From Owenia fusiformis (taxonomy: Eukaryota; Annelida; Polychaeta; Sabellida; Oweniidae), in contig CAIIXF020000002.1 in the NCBI GenBank assembly GCA_903813345.2, positions 25,992,455 to 26,056,454 on the forward strand: a DNA stretch of 64,000 nt. Direction: 5' to 3'. The first letter of the stretch is position 1; each line of letters begins with the position of its first letter. The position numbers and the translations under genes were made by a program. The notes beneath the pieces are model-generated. The model saw only the letters and a list, made by a program, of their open reading frames with translations. It made no database searches and was not told the origin of the DNA. Of this stretch, positions 1 to 12,778 are shown one piece after another.

Positions 1-1075
1 TGACTTTGTCGAACGGACTCACTGAGGCTGGGTCTTTATTTTAGCGACTTTGTCGAACGGACTTCCTGAGGAAGGTGATCCATTGGACTTAGCCAGAGGA
101 GGCTACCTGAGGGAGAAGAGGATCCATTGGACTTAGCCAGAGGCTACCTGAGGGAGAAGAGGATCCATTGGACTTAGCTGAAGAGGCTACCTGAGGGAGA
201 AGACGTTCCAGTTGACTTTGTCGAACGGACTCACTGAGGCTGGGTCTTTATTTTAGCGACTTTGTCGAACGGACTTCCTGAGGAAGGTGATCCATTGGAC
301 TTACCCAGAGGAGGCTACCTGAGGGAGAAGAGGATCCATTGGACTTAGCCAGAGGAGGCTACCTGAGGGAGAAGACGTTCCAGTTGACTTTGTCGAACGG
401 ACTCACTGAGGCTGGGTCTTTATTTTAGCGACTTTGTCGAACGGACTTCCTTAGGAAGAGGATCCATTGGACTTAGCCAGAGGAGGCTACCTGAGGGAGA
501 AGAGGATCCATTGGACTTAGCCAGAGGCTACCTGAGGGAGAAGAGGATCCATTGGACTTAGCTGAAGAGGCTACCTGAGGGAGAAGACGTTCCAGTTGAC
601 TTTGTCGAACGGACTCACTGAGGCTGGGTCTTTATTTTAGCGACTTTGTCGAACGGACTTCCTGAGGAAGGTGATCCATTGGACTTACCCAGAGGAGGCT
701 ACCTGAGGGAGAAGAGGATCCACTGGACTTAGCTGAAGAAGCTACTTGAGGGAGAAGAGGATCCATTGGACTTAGCCAGAGGAGGCTACCTGGGGGAGAA
801 GACGTTCCAGTTGACTTTGTCGAACGGACTCACTGAGGCTGGGTCTTTATTTCAGCGACTTTGTCGAACGGACTTCCTGAGGAAGGTGATCCATTGGACT
901 TAGCTGGAGGAGGCTACCTGAGGGAGAAGACGATTCACTAGACTTAGCCGGAGGAGGCTACCTGAGGGAGAAGAGGATCCACTAGACTTAGCCGGAGGAG
1001 GCTACCTGAGGGAGAAGAGGATACACTGGACGTAGCCGGAGGAGGTTACCTGCACGAGACAAGATACTGGTCCTT
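1..1075. repeat. Nested tandem satellite, 44-bp units in a ~212-bp higher-order repeat
   Basis: The whole stretch is built from diverged units of about 40-44 bp that each begin GACTT(A/T)G. Five units of 44, 40, 44, 41 and 43 bp form a 212-bp block. Blocks start at 1, 213, 385, 597 and 812, so the spacing is 212, 172, 212 and 215. The 172-bp block has lost one unit. From about 900 the array degrades into simple 44-bp units and stops near 1075. The period is not a multiple of three and all frames carry stops, so it is not coding. The window edge cuts it, so its full length is unknown. Confidence 0.95.
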
Positions 1076-1284
1076 GTATGGAACTGGATGTTCTTTTCAT
1101 CGCTTTGATTGTGGGCAGCATATCGTTTGTACTCCTTTGTTTGATGTTTGTTATTTGCACTCGTGTTTGCATTACCACTACAGACGAAGAATCTAATGAT
1201 CAATCTGCTCTAGTACCAACTAGACAAATTCCAGTGTTACAGTCATCGCTTGGCTTCAGCCTGAGTACAGTGAACTTTGTGTGA
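1036..1284 (+). CDS. Possible last exon of an upstream gene: single membrane span and short tail
   Basis: An open frame follows TAG at 1033-1035, which could also be read as a 3' splice site, and includes an ATG at 1078. From that ATG it encodes 68 residues: a strongly hydrophobic stretch at about residues 5-30 ending in Cys/Arg, then an acidic and Ser/Thr-rich tail ending at TGA 1282-1284. An AATAAA lies at 1454-1459. I do not recognise the protein. It could be the cytoplasmic end of a type I membrane protein whose earlier exons lie left of the window beyond the satellite, or a chance ORF. The satellite directly upstream makes the acceptor uncertain. Confidence 0.35.
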   Translation, partial: PEEVTCTRQDTGPCMELDVLFIALIVGSISFVLLCLMFVICTRVCITTTDEESNDQSALVPTRQIPVLQSSLGFSLSTVNFV

Positions 1285-1586
1285 CTTCAATACAATCCCA
1301 CAATTGATGTTTATATGTATAGACTTACAGTGAATAACAATAACAACAACAACAACGAACATTGGTTCTATTCCAGTTTATTACAAGGACATTTTGCTAT
1401 TTGATGTACACAATTTTGGGCCTACAGACGCCACAATATATCGTTTGTTGTGTAATAAATATAATTTAATGTTCTGTTGAATCTTTGGTGCAAACACATT
1501 TAACGTGTGTCACGTAACCCACAAGGTATACAGAGGTCTATTAGTCCACACTACCATAATATCCACAAAAAGGCCTAACTGTTACA

Positions 1587-1769
1587 ATATATAAAGCTTG
1601 ACAGATCAAAATATTCTTTGATAACATATTGCAAGCCTTGATGTGGCCTGTTTGAGACTTTTTGGAGTCAAATGAAAGATAAAGTACGTATCAGTCTATT
1701 GGAAATGCTATCAAATTCAAACGTAGGACTTTATTTTGCCACAAAATGTTGAAAATATGCAAATAGGGC
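1587..1769. repeat. Dispersed repeat, copy 1 (second copy at 9269-9438)
   Basis: About 180 bp beginning ATATATAAAGCTTGACAGATC and ending in GGGCCT is repeated in the same orientation at 9269-9438, with shared segments such as GTCAAATGAAAGATAA. No terminal repeats are obvious. It is probably a fragment of a dispersed element. Confidence 0.75.
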
Positions 1770-2245
1770 CTGTTAATATTTTGATCCTATTTTTCTAACT
1801 GAATTACAACAATAGATCAGAAATCTTTGATTATTTTTCAAAGCATGTTTTACTTGGTGGATTCTTGGTCTACAACAAAATAATGATTTGATTTATTTTG
1901 GAAATACAAAAGAACAGAACCTAAGAATATCTATTTTATACATCAAAAAGATTTATTTGTACATGCACTTAAAAACACAAAATGCTGTTTCCATTGAATC
2001 AAGACATATCTTCAAAATGTACATCTGCCTTTACATACAATAAACATAAACTGGTGAAATCCAATACATAAAACACAAAAATTGCTCCCATGGTTCATTC
2101 TGTGACCTAGACTGTGTAACCAAATTGTCAGTGTGTGGGATGGTGGGTTCACCAAACAGGAAAATAACAAAACAAAATCTAAGTGTTTTGCCATGCCATT
2201 GCTTTGATTGTTGATGAGCCTCACAGATCATATTCAATATACGGG

Positions 2246-2859
2246 TATAATCCTCCACGCAGGATTTCATTCTGTGTTTCATTCACAATTCAGTATCCAA
2301 TTCTTGAATCCACACAGGCTTTCATTCTGTGTTTCATTCACAATTCAGTATTTAATTCTTGAATCCACACAGGCTTTCATTCTGTGTTTCATTCACAATT
2401 CAGTATCCAATTCTTGAATCCATGCAGGATTTCATTCTGTTTTTCATTCATCATTTAGTATCCAATTCTTGAATCCACACAGGTTTTTATTCTGTGTTTC
2501 ATTCACAATTCAGTATCCAATTCTTGAATCCATGCAGGATTTCATTCTGTTTTTCATTCACAATTCAGTATCCAATTCTTAAATCCACGCAGGATTCCAT
2601 TCTGTGTTTCATTCACAATTCAGTATCCAATTCTTGAATCCACGCAGGATTCCATTCTGTGTTTCATTCACAATTCAGTATCCAATTCTTGAATCCACGC
2701 AGGATTCCATTCTGTGTTTCATTCACAATTCAGTATCCAATTCTTAAATCCACACAGGTTTTCATTCCGTGTTTTATTCACCATTCACTATCCAATTCCT
2801 GAATCCACACAGGTTTTCATTCTGTGTTTCATTCACAATTCAGTATCCAATTCTTGAAT
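2246..2859. repeat. 55-bp tandem minisatellite, about 11 copies
   Basis: The core is AATTCAGTATCCAATTCTTG followed by AATCCACRCAGG and TTTCATTCTGTG. The spacing between AATTCAG starts is 55 bp (for example 2287 to 2342). Copies differ by single substitutions. Short ORFs across it are by-products of the repeat. Confidence 0.95.
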
Positions 2860-2869
2860 CTGCCGGACT

Positions 2870-3660
2870 ACATTCAGGAATATATGGATCAGGATGGATA
2901 TATTCTTTATCTTGCTTCATAATTTATAGTTCTACTCATAATCTCTTGCATTGAACTATTGCATTGTTAATATTAGAAATCTTACTAGATTTAAAATGAA
3001 TCTATCAAATTCTTTGGCAGATCTTGCTAAAAATGATTTTCTGACTGACAACATGATTTATATATAAATTACCTGGCAAATGAGTTAATACTCCATTATG
3101 CCCCTAAAAACATTTAAAACCTTTTTTTGCATTGCTTAATGAGATCAACACCAGAACACACTCTACAGCCATAATTATTATGGCAACGAAATAACAATAC
3201 ATGATATCTTAAGTAAATATGTCCACACTTGTTAAATGCAACCAGTTATCAGTTGCAGCAAGGTGGATGACTACATGTATTCCTAGAAGACTTTGGCAGC
3301 ATAACATACATAGAACATTCTTAATGAACATAGTTTAGGATAAAATCAATGTACCCTCGCGAATATAAAACCTAACTATGAAGACTTCAACCATTACTAG
3401 CATTCAATTGTTAGAACTTTAGTGGATAGGTGCCATGATTAAACATGTACTTTCCCTATTAATAAAGGCACCATCTCAACATTCATTACATTTCGATTTC
3501 TCATGTATTGAAGCTCTAAACTGCAGTTCTGATTTCATATTTAATGACATCCAGAAGAAGCCATTGGTACAGAATATCTAACTTTGACAGTTAGACATTG
3601 TCTTTAATGGATTTTGATAATACGCATCCCAACAAAAATGATCTTAATAAACCTCCATTA
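2870..3660. other. Intergenic, no feature recognised
   Basis: AT-rich sequence without a convincing ORF, splice pattern or repeat. Confidence 0.5.
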
Positions 3661-3662
3661 TA

Positions 3663-3812
3663 AGGCCCGTAGCCAAAATCATGCAGTTTTCACCATTTTG
3701 AGCACTTCCCAAGTGATTTTAGAAATATTTAGGCCAAAATTGTCAAATGTGAACCCCCCCTGGAAAGTCTTGAAAACTGAACCCCCCCTTGGCAAATCCT
3801 GGTTACGGGCCT
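3663..3812. mobile_element. 150-bp MITE-like element with 12-bp terminal inverted repeats
   Basis: The ends are AGGCCCGTAGCC (3663-3674) and GGTTACGGGCCT (3801-3812), which are inverted repeats with one mismatch. The interior has two C-rich blocks. A diverged copy in the opposite orientation is at about 33150-33270 in a FIP1 intron. Confidence 0.8.
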
Positions 3813-3867
3813 GATAATGATGATCTAACCACAGTTATGGAGTTCAGAAAACAAGCTCTGAAACAGT

Positions 3868-5181
3868 GTTTATTAGTGGTGCAAGACAAAGAGAAAACTT
3901 GAGTTGTAATTAAGTTCAATATAGTTGCTTCAAACAGATTTTACAAAGTCATGTTTTTCTACACTAGAGCTGACACGATTATTCGATCGAGGCCCTCATT
4001 GTGTCAGTTACACAAATCTACGATTATTTACTGCACAACTAGTGCTTATGACATCAAAATCATGTGTTTGTATGTGCCAGAATAAAAACAGGGGTTCACT
4101 AGAATTAGGCAATTTTCTGAAGTTCTTTTATGGAAATAGCCTGTTCCAAGGAACTTCAACTGTTTCCATGTTACAATTATGATTTCCAATAATTTTGCCT
4201 GCTGTTTCCATTCAATTAACCTGTAGAAGTTCTATTGAAACCCCTCGTTTCTTTCAAGCTTGAATTAGAGAAAATGATAAATTGTTGGCAGTATTTAACA
4301 ATTGTTAAAATAATCTTTACCTAAACAAGTAAATGTACAGGGTGTCCCGAAAGTATGGCCCCCCCCCTAGGCAGACATATTCCAGTGTCCTCATAGTATG
4401 TGTCATATATCATTTGGGAGTTAAACCATTATACTTGGCAAATCAATGTAACTTTGGATAAGCTTTAAAATGATATATGACACATACTATGAGGAGACTG
4501 GAATATGTCTGCCTAGGAGGGCCCCATACTTTCGGGACACCCTGTATAATACATGTTTATCTAAATAAATGTTTCAACTTATCAAATGGTGATCTTATTA
4601 ACCTCTTGAATCCCAGGCTCTAAAATCAGTTGAAACCAGTACTACCTACACAACTCTAGATGCTCAACTTGGTAAAATTAGACGGCAGAGATAATTTCTA
4701 CACATTTTAAAACAATTTTTGTGTAAATTGGATGAAAATTGTTCAAATAAGAGAAATTTTAGTGCAATTTTTTGACAGATTTACTATGGGTTTCAAGGTA
4801 ATTTCTGTGGGGACGAGAAATTTCTTGTCACTCCAGGTAGTCAAGAGGTTAAGGATTTGAAATCTGCTACTTCCATGATCACTTTCAACTAAGGCATCAC
4901 TATTAAATGCATTGCAATTAAAATTACTCACTATCCAATGCATTGCTATTAAATCAATGCAATCTCTCTTGTATTTTCAGAAAAAAGTGACATGATTTGA
5001 ACACAATCCGAAATTATGGAAGAAAATATTTGCTATCTGTGATTTTGTCTTAAACAAAGGTGCAGCAATCATTAGACAATCAATGTAAGTCTGAATAAAC
5101 AAATTATTTGTTACTACCAGTACTACAATTACACCCTTTTTGACCTGTTTTAGCATTTCAAAATCTACTGTTTCATAAATA
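3868..5181 (-). other. Downstream region and possible 3' UTR of the MFSD6-like gene
   Basis: No strong minus-strand polyadenylation signal is visible close to the stop at 5182. The nearest clear AATAAA on the minus strand is at 3874-3869, about 1.3 kb downstream and beyond the mariner MITE. The 3' end of this transcript is therefore undecided. Confidence 0.35.
4336..4546. mobile_element. Mariner-type MITE with long inverted arms
   Basis: The two halves are near-perfect inverted repeats of roughly 90 bp around a short AT-rich centre. The ends read CAGGGTGTCCCGAAAGTA and its complement and are flanked by TA on both sides, as expected for the Tc1/mariner superfamily. There is no coding capacity. 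The RNA would fold into a long hairpin. Confidence 0.92.
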
Positions 5182-8100
5182 TTAGACGTGGTTACTCTCA
5201 GGATCTAATGGACGTTTCTCTATACTGTCACCATTTCCTAATTTTGTGTCACCATTTCTTATTTTAGTGTCACCATTTGAAGCATCCTTGTTTGTTGCGG
5301 AATCAAGCATTTTCTCCCCAGCTGTTTCATTGAGATTGACTTCCTTCTCTACACCTGAAATTTTCATAAAACATATGTATTATTAATAATCTCGGACAGG
5401 ATATGGGTTTTATCCTAATATATAGCAAAATAGTTTCTTCAGGATTGGGAATTTTATATTCAGTTAATAAAATGGTTATCTTATGGAAGATGTTGGATAT
5501 GGGGTTATCCTGACCGAAATATATATAGTATCTAACTAAGTGCCAAGTTCAAAATTATATAAAAATCAACAATTCCCTCTTCTTTCAGTTTACAAATAAT
5601 TGAGAATACAATTTACATGTTCATAATATAGAGATATAAATCACATCACTAAGATTTTTTCAATAATTTCGAAAATATAATTAAATTCAATTACACGTAG
5701 CATTAGTACATTTCAAATTTGTAGAAGGTAAATAAAGTATATAGGTTATGTACTGAAAGGTTTTAGATACAGGATTTATTAAGTTCATTAATTTTGGAAC
5801 CTTAGAATGTACACAACACCATTCTCCCTCCTAAGTTTCAAAAATTTCTTTTGGCTAATTATTAAGAAGTTTTATTGTGAAATTTTCTTTACTTTTCTTA
5901 AATTGAGCGGAACGAAAATGGCTAGAGATGTACATCCCAGAACTTGGTGATAGTGGAAAAAATACAGAAATATTCATAAAAATCATAGGATACATTTATA
6001 TTTTCCTACATGTGATGTCCCTAGAAGCTCAGCAGGAATGGGATGCATAGGTTTGACTACAAGAATGGGATATTGATTTTATTCCCTTTGGAGATTTCAG
6101 ATATAGGGTTATTTTGACAAAAGGCTCCAAGATTGCCAATAGATGGCAGAAAAAGTTGTATTCAACTAAGAAACTTAACACATATAAATATATTGCCTTG
6201 AAAATACTAAGAACAAGTTGGACTGATTGGATTTTCCATTATTCACATTATCAATACATAAAATTGTATATAGTTTATCGCAATATGTTCAAGAAAGTTG
6301 GAATTTCTGTACAGTCATCAAGTTGTAATAATAAATGCAAAACAAACCTGCCATCTTTATGAGTAAAGTGCAAGGGGTGCCATAGAAGAGAACCGAATCT
6401 ATTTTCTCAATATAATCATGTGAACTCCCCATATAATTTGATGTATGGTACTAAACTATAACCCCAAAACTAACAATTTATTCTCTTGAACACAAAATCA
6501 TGAATTGCAAAAGAGAATAAAGGTTTTGACAATAATTTCATTCAGTGTTCATACCTCGTTTCTTGATTACAAATTTCTGCAAGATCCAATACAGTGTCAA
6601 AACACTCAAACAGAATACTGCGCAGCTCCTAAACATGACTATTGGGCTGAATGATCCATATATCAGACCTCCTAGAAGACTACCAGCACCTTTACCTAAA
6701 ATGTATGCATATTAGTTTAACAATTATTGACATTTCCGATAAACCGAGCCATCTTTTAACTCACCAGAAAAACTATAATATATTGCCTATATTGATGATG
6801 TCATTGGTTGTAGGTAGCAATATGCCCATGCAAAAATAGTATTAATTAATTGCTAATTTTAAAAATCTACAACCTATGACATCATCAATCTAGCCAATAT
6901 ATTGTAGTTTCTCTGATGGATAAAAAGATGGCACGATTTATCGGAAACATATATTGTATTCACAATGTTTCTTTATTGAAAGTAATTTGCTAAAATTTTA
7001 AAAGATGTCACTCAAGTAACCGTTTAATACAAGAGCATGTTTCACTTTTGCTTGCTTGCTTTATTCAAGAACGTCTATTTCTATCTTAAAATCTCGCAGT
7101 CCAGAAGCTGACGAGGGGGATACATTTCAAACCCTGCATGGATATTTCTACTCACCCAGTCCAAAGTGAAGACCTCCAATCAATCCCTGTATGGTGGCTG
7201 ACATACCCTTTGGTGCAACGATGCTACCATACCCAGAGGCTGCAGCATACATCAAAGCAAAGGTGATACCATGAAGCAGTTCAATAGGTAAGACATACCA
7301 GGCCTCAGGGATGACAGAGTAACAGAAGAAACGGATGGACCATCCAAGTAGGGCAAGGTATAGGCAGAATACCTGGAAAATGCATAAAATATATAGACAT
7401 TACTGTATGCATGTCTGAATTATTAATATGTGTAATGATAGTGTTATTTATTCATAAAAACTACTTATGAGTTAATTATAGATGGAAGCACAAATATCTT
7501 TCGATCAGCAGTAAAGTGCAAAATGATACAATATGAATAGTGAAACCTGTAAAGTGGAATACCTTTGTTAGTAATACATTTTTCAGAGTCCCGACTCAAA
7601 ACAAACTGACTTCATGTCAAATAAACCTTTCTGTTAGTGAAACACTTAAAAGTACCAAAGGAGTAGCCAGGGGGGGTGCAATGGGTGGGATCACCCCCCC
7701 CCCCCCCATAACAGATAACAATAGGAGCGTGAGATAGATAGAAAAGGGCATTAAAATGCTTTTTATTTGAAGCTTTTAGCTCAATTTTGAAGGAAATTGC
7801 ATCAATTTTTGTAAAATTCAAAATAAATCTTATTTTTTGGCTTATCTATCCCACAATCGCACCCCCCCTGACTGAAAACCAAAACCGAAATTCTTTTGGC
7901 GATCGCACCCCCCTGACTGAAAGCTCGCTACTCCCCTGGGTAACAGAACCAAAGGTGCTCTGCTAAGATGGGGTTTGCTATATATGAGATCCTTATCCAA
8001 ACCTTATTAGAGATAACAAATTATTACTATAAAATGCATGCATTACTAATCTGCTTTATGAACCCAAAGCAAATGAATATCTAAGTATCAGCACTTAAAT

Positions 8101-11100
8101 GCAAAAATATACCATACAAAGTACAGGATGTAAGATGCTTATCCAAATCCAAATTTCCAATAAAATGAGCTTTATAAATAACATGGGCATGAGCTTTTTC
8201 AGATTATACATTTTATGTGTATTATGAATAGATCCAAAACAGATGGGTAGGCTATCTTATGATTACCAATTAAATGCAAAATTATGAAAAAATCCCATAG
8301 TCCACACCACCTTTGGAATGAAAGGCATAACTTCATTCAAAGATCTATAGTCTAATGATGATTCAACCATTATGTGTATTCACATTATGTACATTGCGAA
8401 TGTGATCGTGATACTCTGTTATATTAAGTTTCATATTGTTTAACATAAAACATCTAGACTTTCAATGTAGACAGAATTATGAAATGGTTATGTGACGTTC
8501 GGCCAATTATCACATGATTTGATGATTTTTAGTGAATGTACACAAAATGACAATAACAATGAAAACATTTTACACATGCCAGTTAGATGCTATTGAAGTT
8601 ACAAATGCCTTAACTTTCAAAAATTGATTTATCAGTTTCACAAAACTACGATTTGGGACATTACATTATTACTAGGGTGACTTATAGAGATTCAATGAAA
8701 TGAAGTTATCGGGTCAAGGGACTGTGAAGTGTTCCACTTACAGAGACATTTTGTTTGACAAGTTTTACTATATAGTATATATTACTATTAGATTAGTACC
8801 TCTCCTATTTTGTTTATCACTTTGCCAGCAAATAGCAGCGCAGGGAACTCTGCCATACACGTAACTGCCAGGGCCAGTCCTATAGTGATTTGTTGAGAGC
8901 CAAGCTCTATGAGATACCTAAAATTGTAACATACACAGTGACTAACTACTATAGCAGCAATACACATAGAACTCAAAAAATACATTAAAGGCCCACTATA
9001 CTTAATTTAGAAGAAAAAAGAAAAAAATAATCATTGAAACATGATACTCACACACTCGCTCAATTATAAAACAAAGTTTGATTTGCTATAATATTGAACC
9101 AAGAAAAAAATAACTCACATAGAAAAAAGCATTTGAAGTTCAGAAATCATTAGAAGTGCATGCTTTAAATTACTTTTGATTTAAAAGATGGCGACACTTC
9201 TATAAAAATGAATGTATCATGTAATACTAACAACTTCGCCATCTTTCAATGACATTGATAAAAATTTGATATATAAAGCTTGACAGATCGAAAATATTTG
9301 TAAGCTTTGATGCGGTCCGTTTGAGCTGTTGTTGGTGTCAAATGAAAGATAAGGTTCTTATCAATACATTGGACATTCTATTATATTCAAATAAAAGTCT
9401 TAATTTTGCCCAAAACATTAAAATTACGAAGTGGGCCTTTAAGCAACTGCTAGGGCCAGTCCTTAAGTAGCTAAACTTGCTTCAGTATAAAGCACCCAAG
9501 CTATTTGGTATTTCTCAAGAAGTTTTGCTCCAACACATTTTATTGATATATTGTCACACGACCTGATGTACAGGTACTTAAAAAATCAGAAATATATACA
9601 TGAATCTAATAGAAAAAATAAAATGTTATTGATTTTTCAGTGATACCATTGAAAACCAGGATTTTCAAATTATCATAATTCATTGAAATTAATATAGTTG
9701 ATTGAATTTAGAACATTGAATCATGAAATGAACACAAAAAGTCATGCTCACCATTTTATAAGGGATTGTGCACAATTATTAACAGCCGTAAGAAAAAGAA
9801 AGTTAATTTTGTTATGGTTCGCCCCAGCCTACCACTTCCCCACAAAATTTAAATAATGAATGATATTTCAAAAAATTCTAATTTGTTTTTCACTTGAATT
9901 AACATCCCTGGCCCTTACTCATATAATCATTTAACTGACAAAATTAGCTTAGTTCTTCCACAATTAAGTGTTGATAATTTTATGAACTATTTTACATCGT
10001 CCCCCCCACATCACCACATAAGATCAGTTAACATTTAGTCAAACTATGTATGTACTAGATGTGTCAAGGAACCAAAAAATTGGAACAGTTTGGAACATTT
10101 GGCTTCAGAACAGCACAATTTTAGAATGGTTAGGGGAGTGATTGTTTGTATTAGATTAAAACACTGATTTTCTACCTATCTGGAAGTGAAAAGCTGTTCA
10201 AAACTCTTTAATGAAAAGGAGAGAACTTCTTTCGTAACAAAAAATTGTAAGAAAAATTCTGTTTTGGGGTGATATGAGGTCCAAAAGCTGTAAAACGGTA
10301 AGATTTTCTTGTCCCAGAAATAAAATATTGAATTTTTGTTCTTTGTTCCAACCCGAGAGCCTAATTCCACAGATGGGAACAAAATGGGGTAACCATGACC
10401 CCTCTAGTATCATATGCGCAGTTCTACTTACCAGAAAAGGAATGCCTCGTGAACACCTGTCATCATACCAAACACGAACACGACTATGAGGAACACCAAA
10501 ATGTCCAATCTCTTCAGCAATTGGCCCAGGTTTGACATCATGGCGTTACAACTGACGTTCTCTGTGATACGGAATGTATATGTCACAATGGCACACATAA
10601 ACATCAGTGCACCAAATATATAGAAGGAAACTGAGTAGTCGACTTGGGTTTGATTTCGACTTATATGATCCATTATGAAACTAGATGTGATTGCAAATAT
10701 TCCAAATCCTAATGTTCCAAACATCCGTTGCTGTCCCCATTTCCCATAAGCCCCTTCTAACATGTCATAAGTTATGGCATCATTTAATGGGAATATTGGT
10801 GCAAATGCAACATTCGCTAGAAGATTAATCGCCAGGAATAACCAAAATGTAAGTGTGACGAAACTTTGTTCAGAGATGGCACGACATGCAGTTATTGTGT
10901 TTTCATCACACACAACATTACAGATAAATGGTTCAGAGTCATTACTACATGACAATCCATGACTTACAGTTCCGCCACTTTCAAATTCTTCAACAGAAAA
11001 GCACAGACAGCTGTCAATAGCTAGTCCTTGATTTTCTAGCTTTTTCGATTTTAAAACAGTGGTACTGAAAGAGCTCATACTGTCTAATGAACTGTTGCAA

Positions 11101-12054
11101 TCGCTGACTAGGTCCTCCATTGTTTTAAGAACATAATTCAGGGGTATCCGATTATGCAAGGACTCATTTTCATGTTTTGCATTGAGCATTTGTAACGTGA
11201 GGAGATCATGATGTGGCGGAATACAACTATGGATTTCTTGTTTGGAAAACTGGCTGTTGTTACACTGTAAATGACACTGGGACTTGTTTACCACTGGATT
11301 TTCTAATTGTCCTAGCTGACACTGTAATGTCTGATCTGTGCATTGTGACATCACTAAATGATCATTCATGCATGTAAGATTCACTTTATTGTTACTGTTA
11401 TCACTAGGGGTCTGTTTTCCTTTACTAGGCACTGCTAGGATGAGTGCAAAAAAGGCCCCACAGAACAAACAGCAAAGTATCAAGCAGAGTTTATGTTGAC
11501 GGAATTTATCAGCTAAAATTCCTATAACTGGTCGCACGAAGAACCCTATGAAGGGCATGAGTCCATAAATGACTGCAGTTTCTGATGCTGTGAGTCCTAG
11601 TTGTTTCATGTAGATAGAGATAAAGGGAAGTAATGTCCCCACAGCTGAAAAGCAAATTCAAATTTACTTAAAATACAAAATATGTACATATATTATTACC
11701 CTGTTGAATTCATGTAGAAAACAGCTTGAAACCCTTACAATGAGGTTTCATGCCAAATGGGTACAAGGCAGGGTGCAAAGTAATTTTTAAACAAAGCATT
11801 AAAATGCAAAACGCCACCAAATGCAATTTCTCATAGACACTGACCGTCATACCCCATCCACCAAACACAAAAAAATTGGAGACTATAACAATATGTCATA
11901 ACTTTTGGTAGTGATCAGTAAGCACCAAGTTTATAGAATAAATTTGTTTTATCAAAAATAAATACATGTATTTTAAATTGTTACCTGCCAAACAGCAAAA
12001 GTAGAAAGCCTTGACTGGCAGTAGTCTCTTGTTGATGGGGCCACAGCATGCCAT
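5182..12054 (-). CDS. MFSD6: MFSD6-like major facilitator superfamily transporter, 643 aa
   Basis: Seven-exon gene. CDS exons on the minus strand are 12054-11985, 11644-10432, 8917-8800, 7372-7156, 6695-6555 and 5354-5182, after a 5' UTR part of the first exon (acceptor at 12125) and a possible upstream exon. All junctions are GT-AG and the frame closes at 643 codons. Residues about 16-95 hold three membrane spans with an MFS loop (GILADKFRQHK). A Cys-rich, Asn-glycosylatable luminal or extracellular loop follows to about residue 285, then the remaining spans. The family hallmark WYVLPIELLHG lies in the 7372-7156 exon. The tail after residue 587 is hydrophilic and contains three short NGDTK-like repeats. 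Human MFSD6 is longer (about 790 aa). The substrate of this family is not settled. The identification rests on my recognition of the family pattern. Confidence 0.93.
6731..6950. mobile_element. Foldback element in an MFSD6 intron
   Basis: The arms at 6731-6757 and 6923-6950 (CATTTCCGATAAACCGAGCC and its imperfect complement) and a second inner pair around a TGATGATGTCAT core make a 220-bp hairpin. No coding content. Confidence 0.85.
7660..7939. mobile_element. Inverted-repeat element with C-rich blocks in an MFSD6 intron
   Basis: GGAGTAGCCAGGGGGG at the left and GCTACTCCCCTGGG at 7926-7939 are inverted. A run of C lies just inside the left end (7686-7699). It is likely a small non-autonomous transposon; a target-site duplication is not clear. 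Confidence 0.65.
9269..9438. repeat. Dispersed repeat, copy 2 (first copy at 1587-1769)
   Basis: Same orientation as the copy at 1587-1769 and diverged by substitutions and small indels. It sits in the MFSD6 intron between 8918 and 10431. Confidence 0.75.
9440..10430. other. MFSD6 intron, no feature recognised
   Basis: AT-rich intronic sequence. Overlapping short ORFs on both strands near 10176-10489 are not supported by splice sites or family similarity. Confidence 0.5.
11760..11920 (-). mobile_element. Copy of the ten-copy MITE family, minus orientation
   Basis: It carries the family marks GGAGACTATAACAATATGTCA and GCATTAAAATGCAAAA in inverted orientation. See the finding on this family for all copies. 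Confidence 0.7.
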
Positions 12055-12125
12055 TTTTATTGTTCTTTATGGCTGATGTTAGACTTTCTTACTTGCTTTG
12101 ATCTCAGGCTAAACGCAGCGAATAT
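11985..12125 (-). other. MFSD6: First coding exon of the MFSD6-like gene with 5' UTR
   Basis: An acceptor (TTTTTTCCAG) ends at 12126. Untranslated sequence follows to the ATG at 12054-12052, and 70 coding bases precede a GTAA donor at 11984. The presence of an acceptor implies at least one non-coding exon further upstream. Confidence 0.8.
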
Positions 12126-12778
12126 CTGGAAAAAATAAAGTCAACAAAACATATCATAAAACTGGAACATCCTGAAGAAAAAAGTCTTACTTTACTTACT
12201 GGTATTTCATGGTATAATACTGAAAGCTCAATTGGTGATTACTGGTATGATTCAGGAAACATTTTTGGAAACCATAGAATATTCCAAAGTGTAAATTTGC
12301 TAATTAAATATGTACAGCTGATAAAAAATGTAGACAAATAACAAGTATATCAAATCATTAAAAAGTGTAACAAATCAAAAATGATTACAGTATACTGTTT
12401 AGCTAATGAATACCTAATTGCTCGCAGTGTTCAGTTAAGCAAAATTCCTTTTTTCCAAGCAGACATAAAATTGTTAAACGATCCAATCATCCTTTTTTCC
12501 TGTGTAATTGTTAATATTTACAACTGAATAGACAGGAGCAATATTTTACCTTCTGTGTTTGTATAGATATTAAGAGCAATTGTTTGAAATGTATGTTGAT
12601 AAAAACAGAGAATATTAAGATATGTGTTGATAGCAGATAATTTATAAATGCATATCTATTTTCTATTACATGTATATTTGAATAATTTTCAGACAAATAT
12701 GAAATGGTGTGGTAGAAAAAATTCTGTTGTCAATTGAATCAGGAATGTTTTTTTTCCAGACACACAGAAACATACATG

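Noticed and set aside
988-1203. 71-codon minus-strand ORF at the satellite edge
   Set aside because: Overlaps the better plus-strand frame and has no recognisable features.
1-2859. Tandem arrays as a possible CRISPR array
   Set aside because: Units are contiguous with no unique spacers, and the genome is eukaryotic.
2208-2954. Short plus-strand ORFs over the 55-bp minisatellite
   Set aside because: They arise from repeat units and shift frame every copy (55 is not a multiple of three); no splice or family support.
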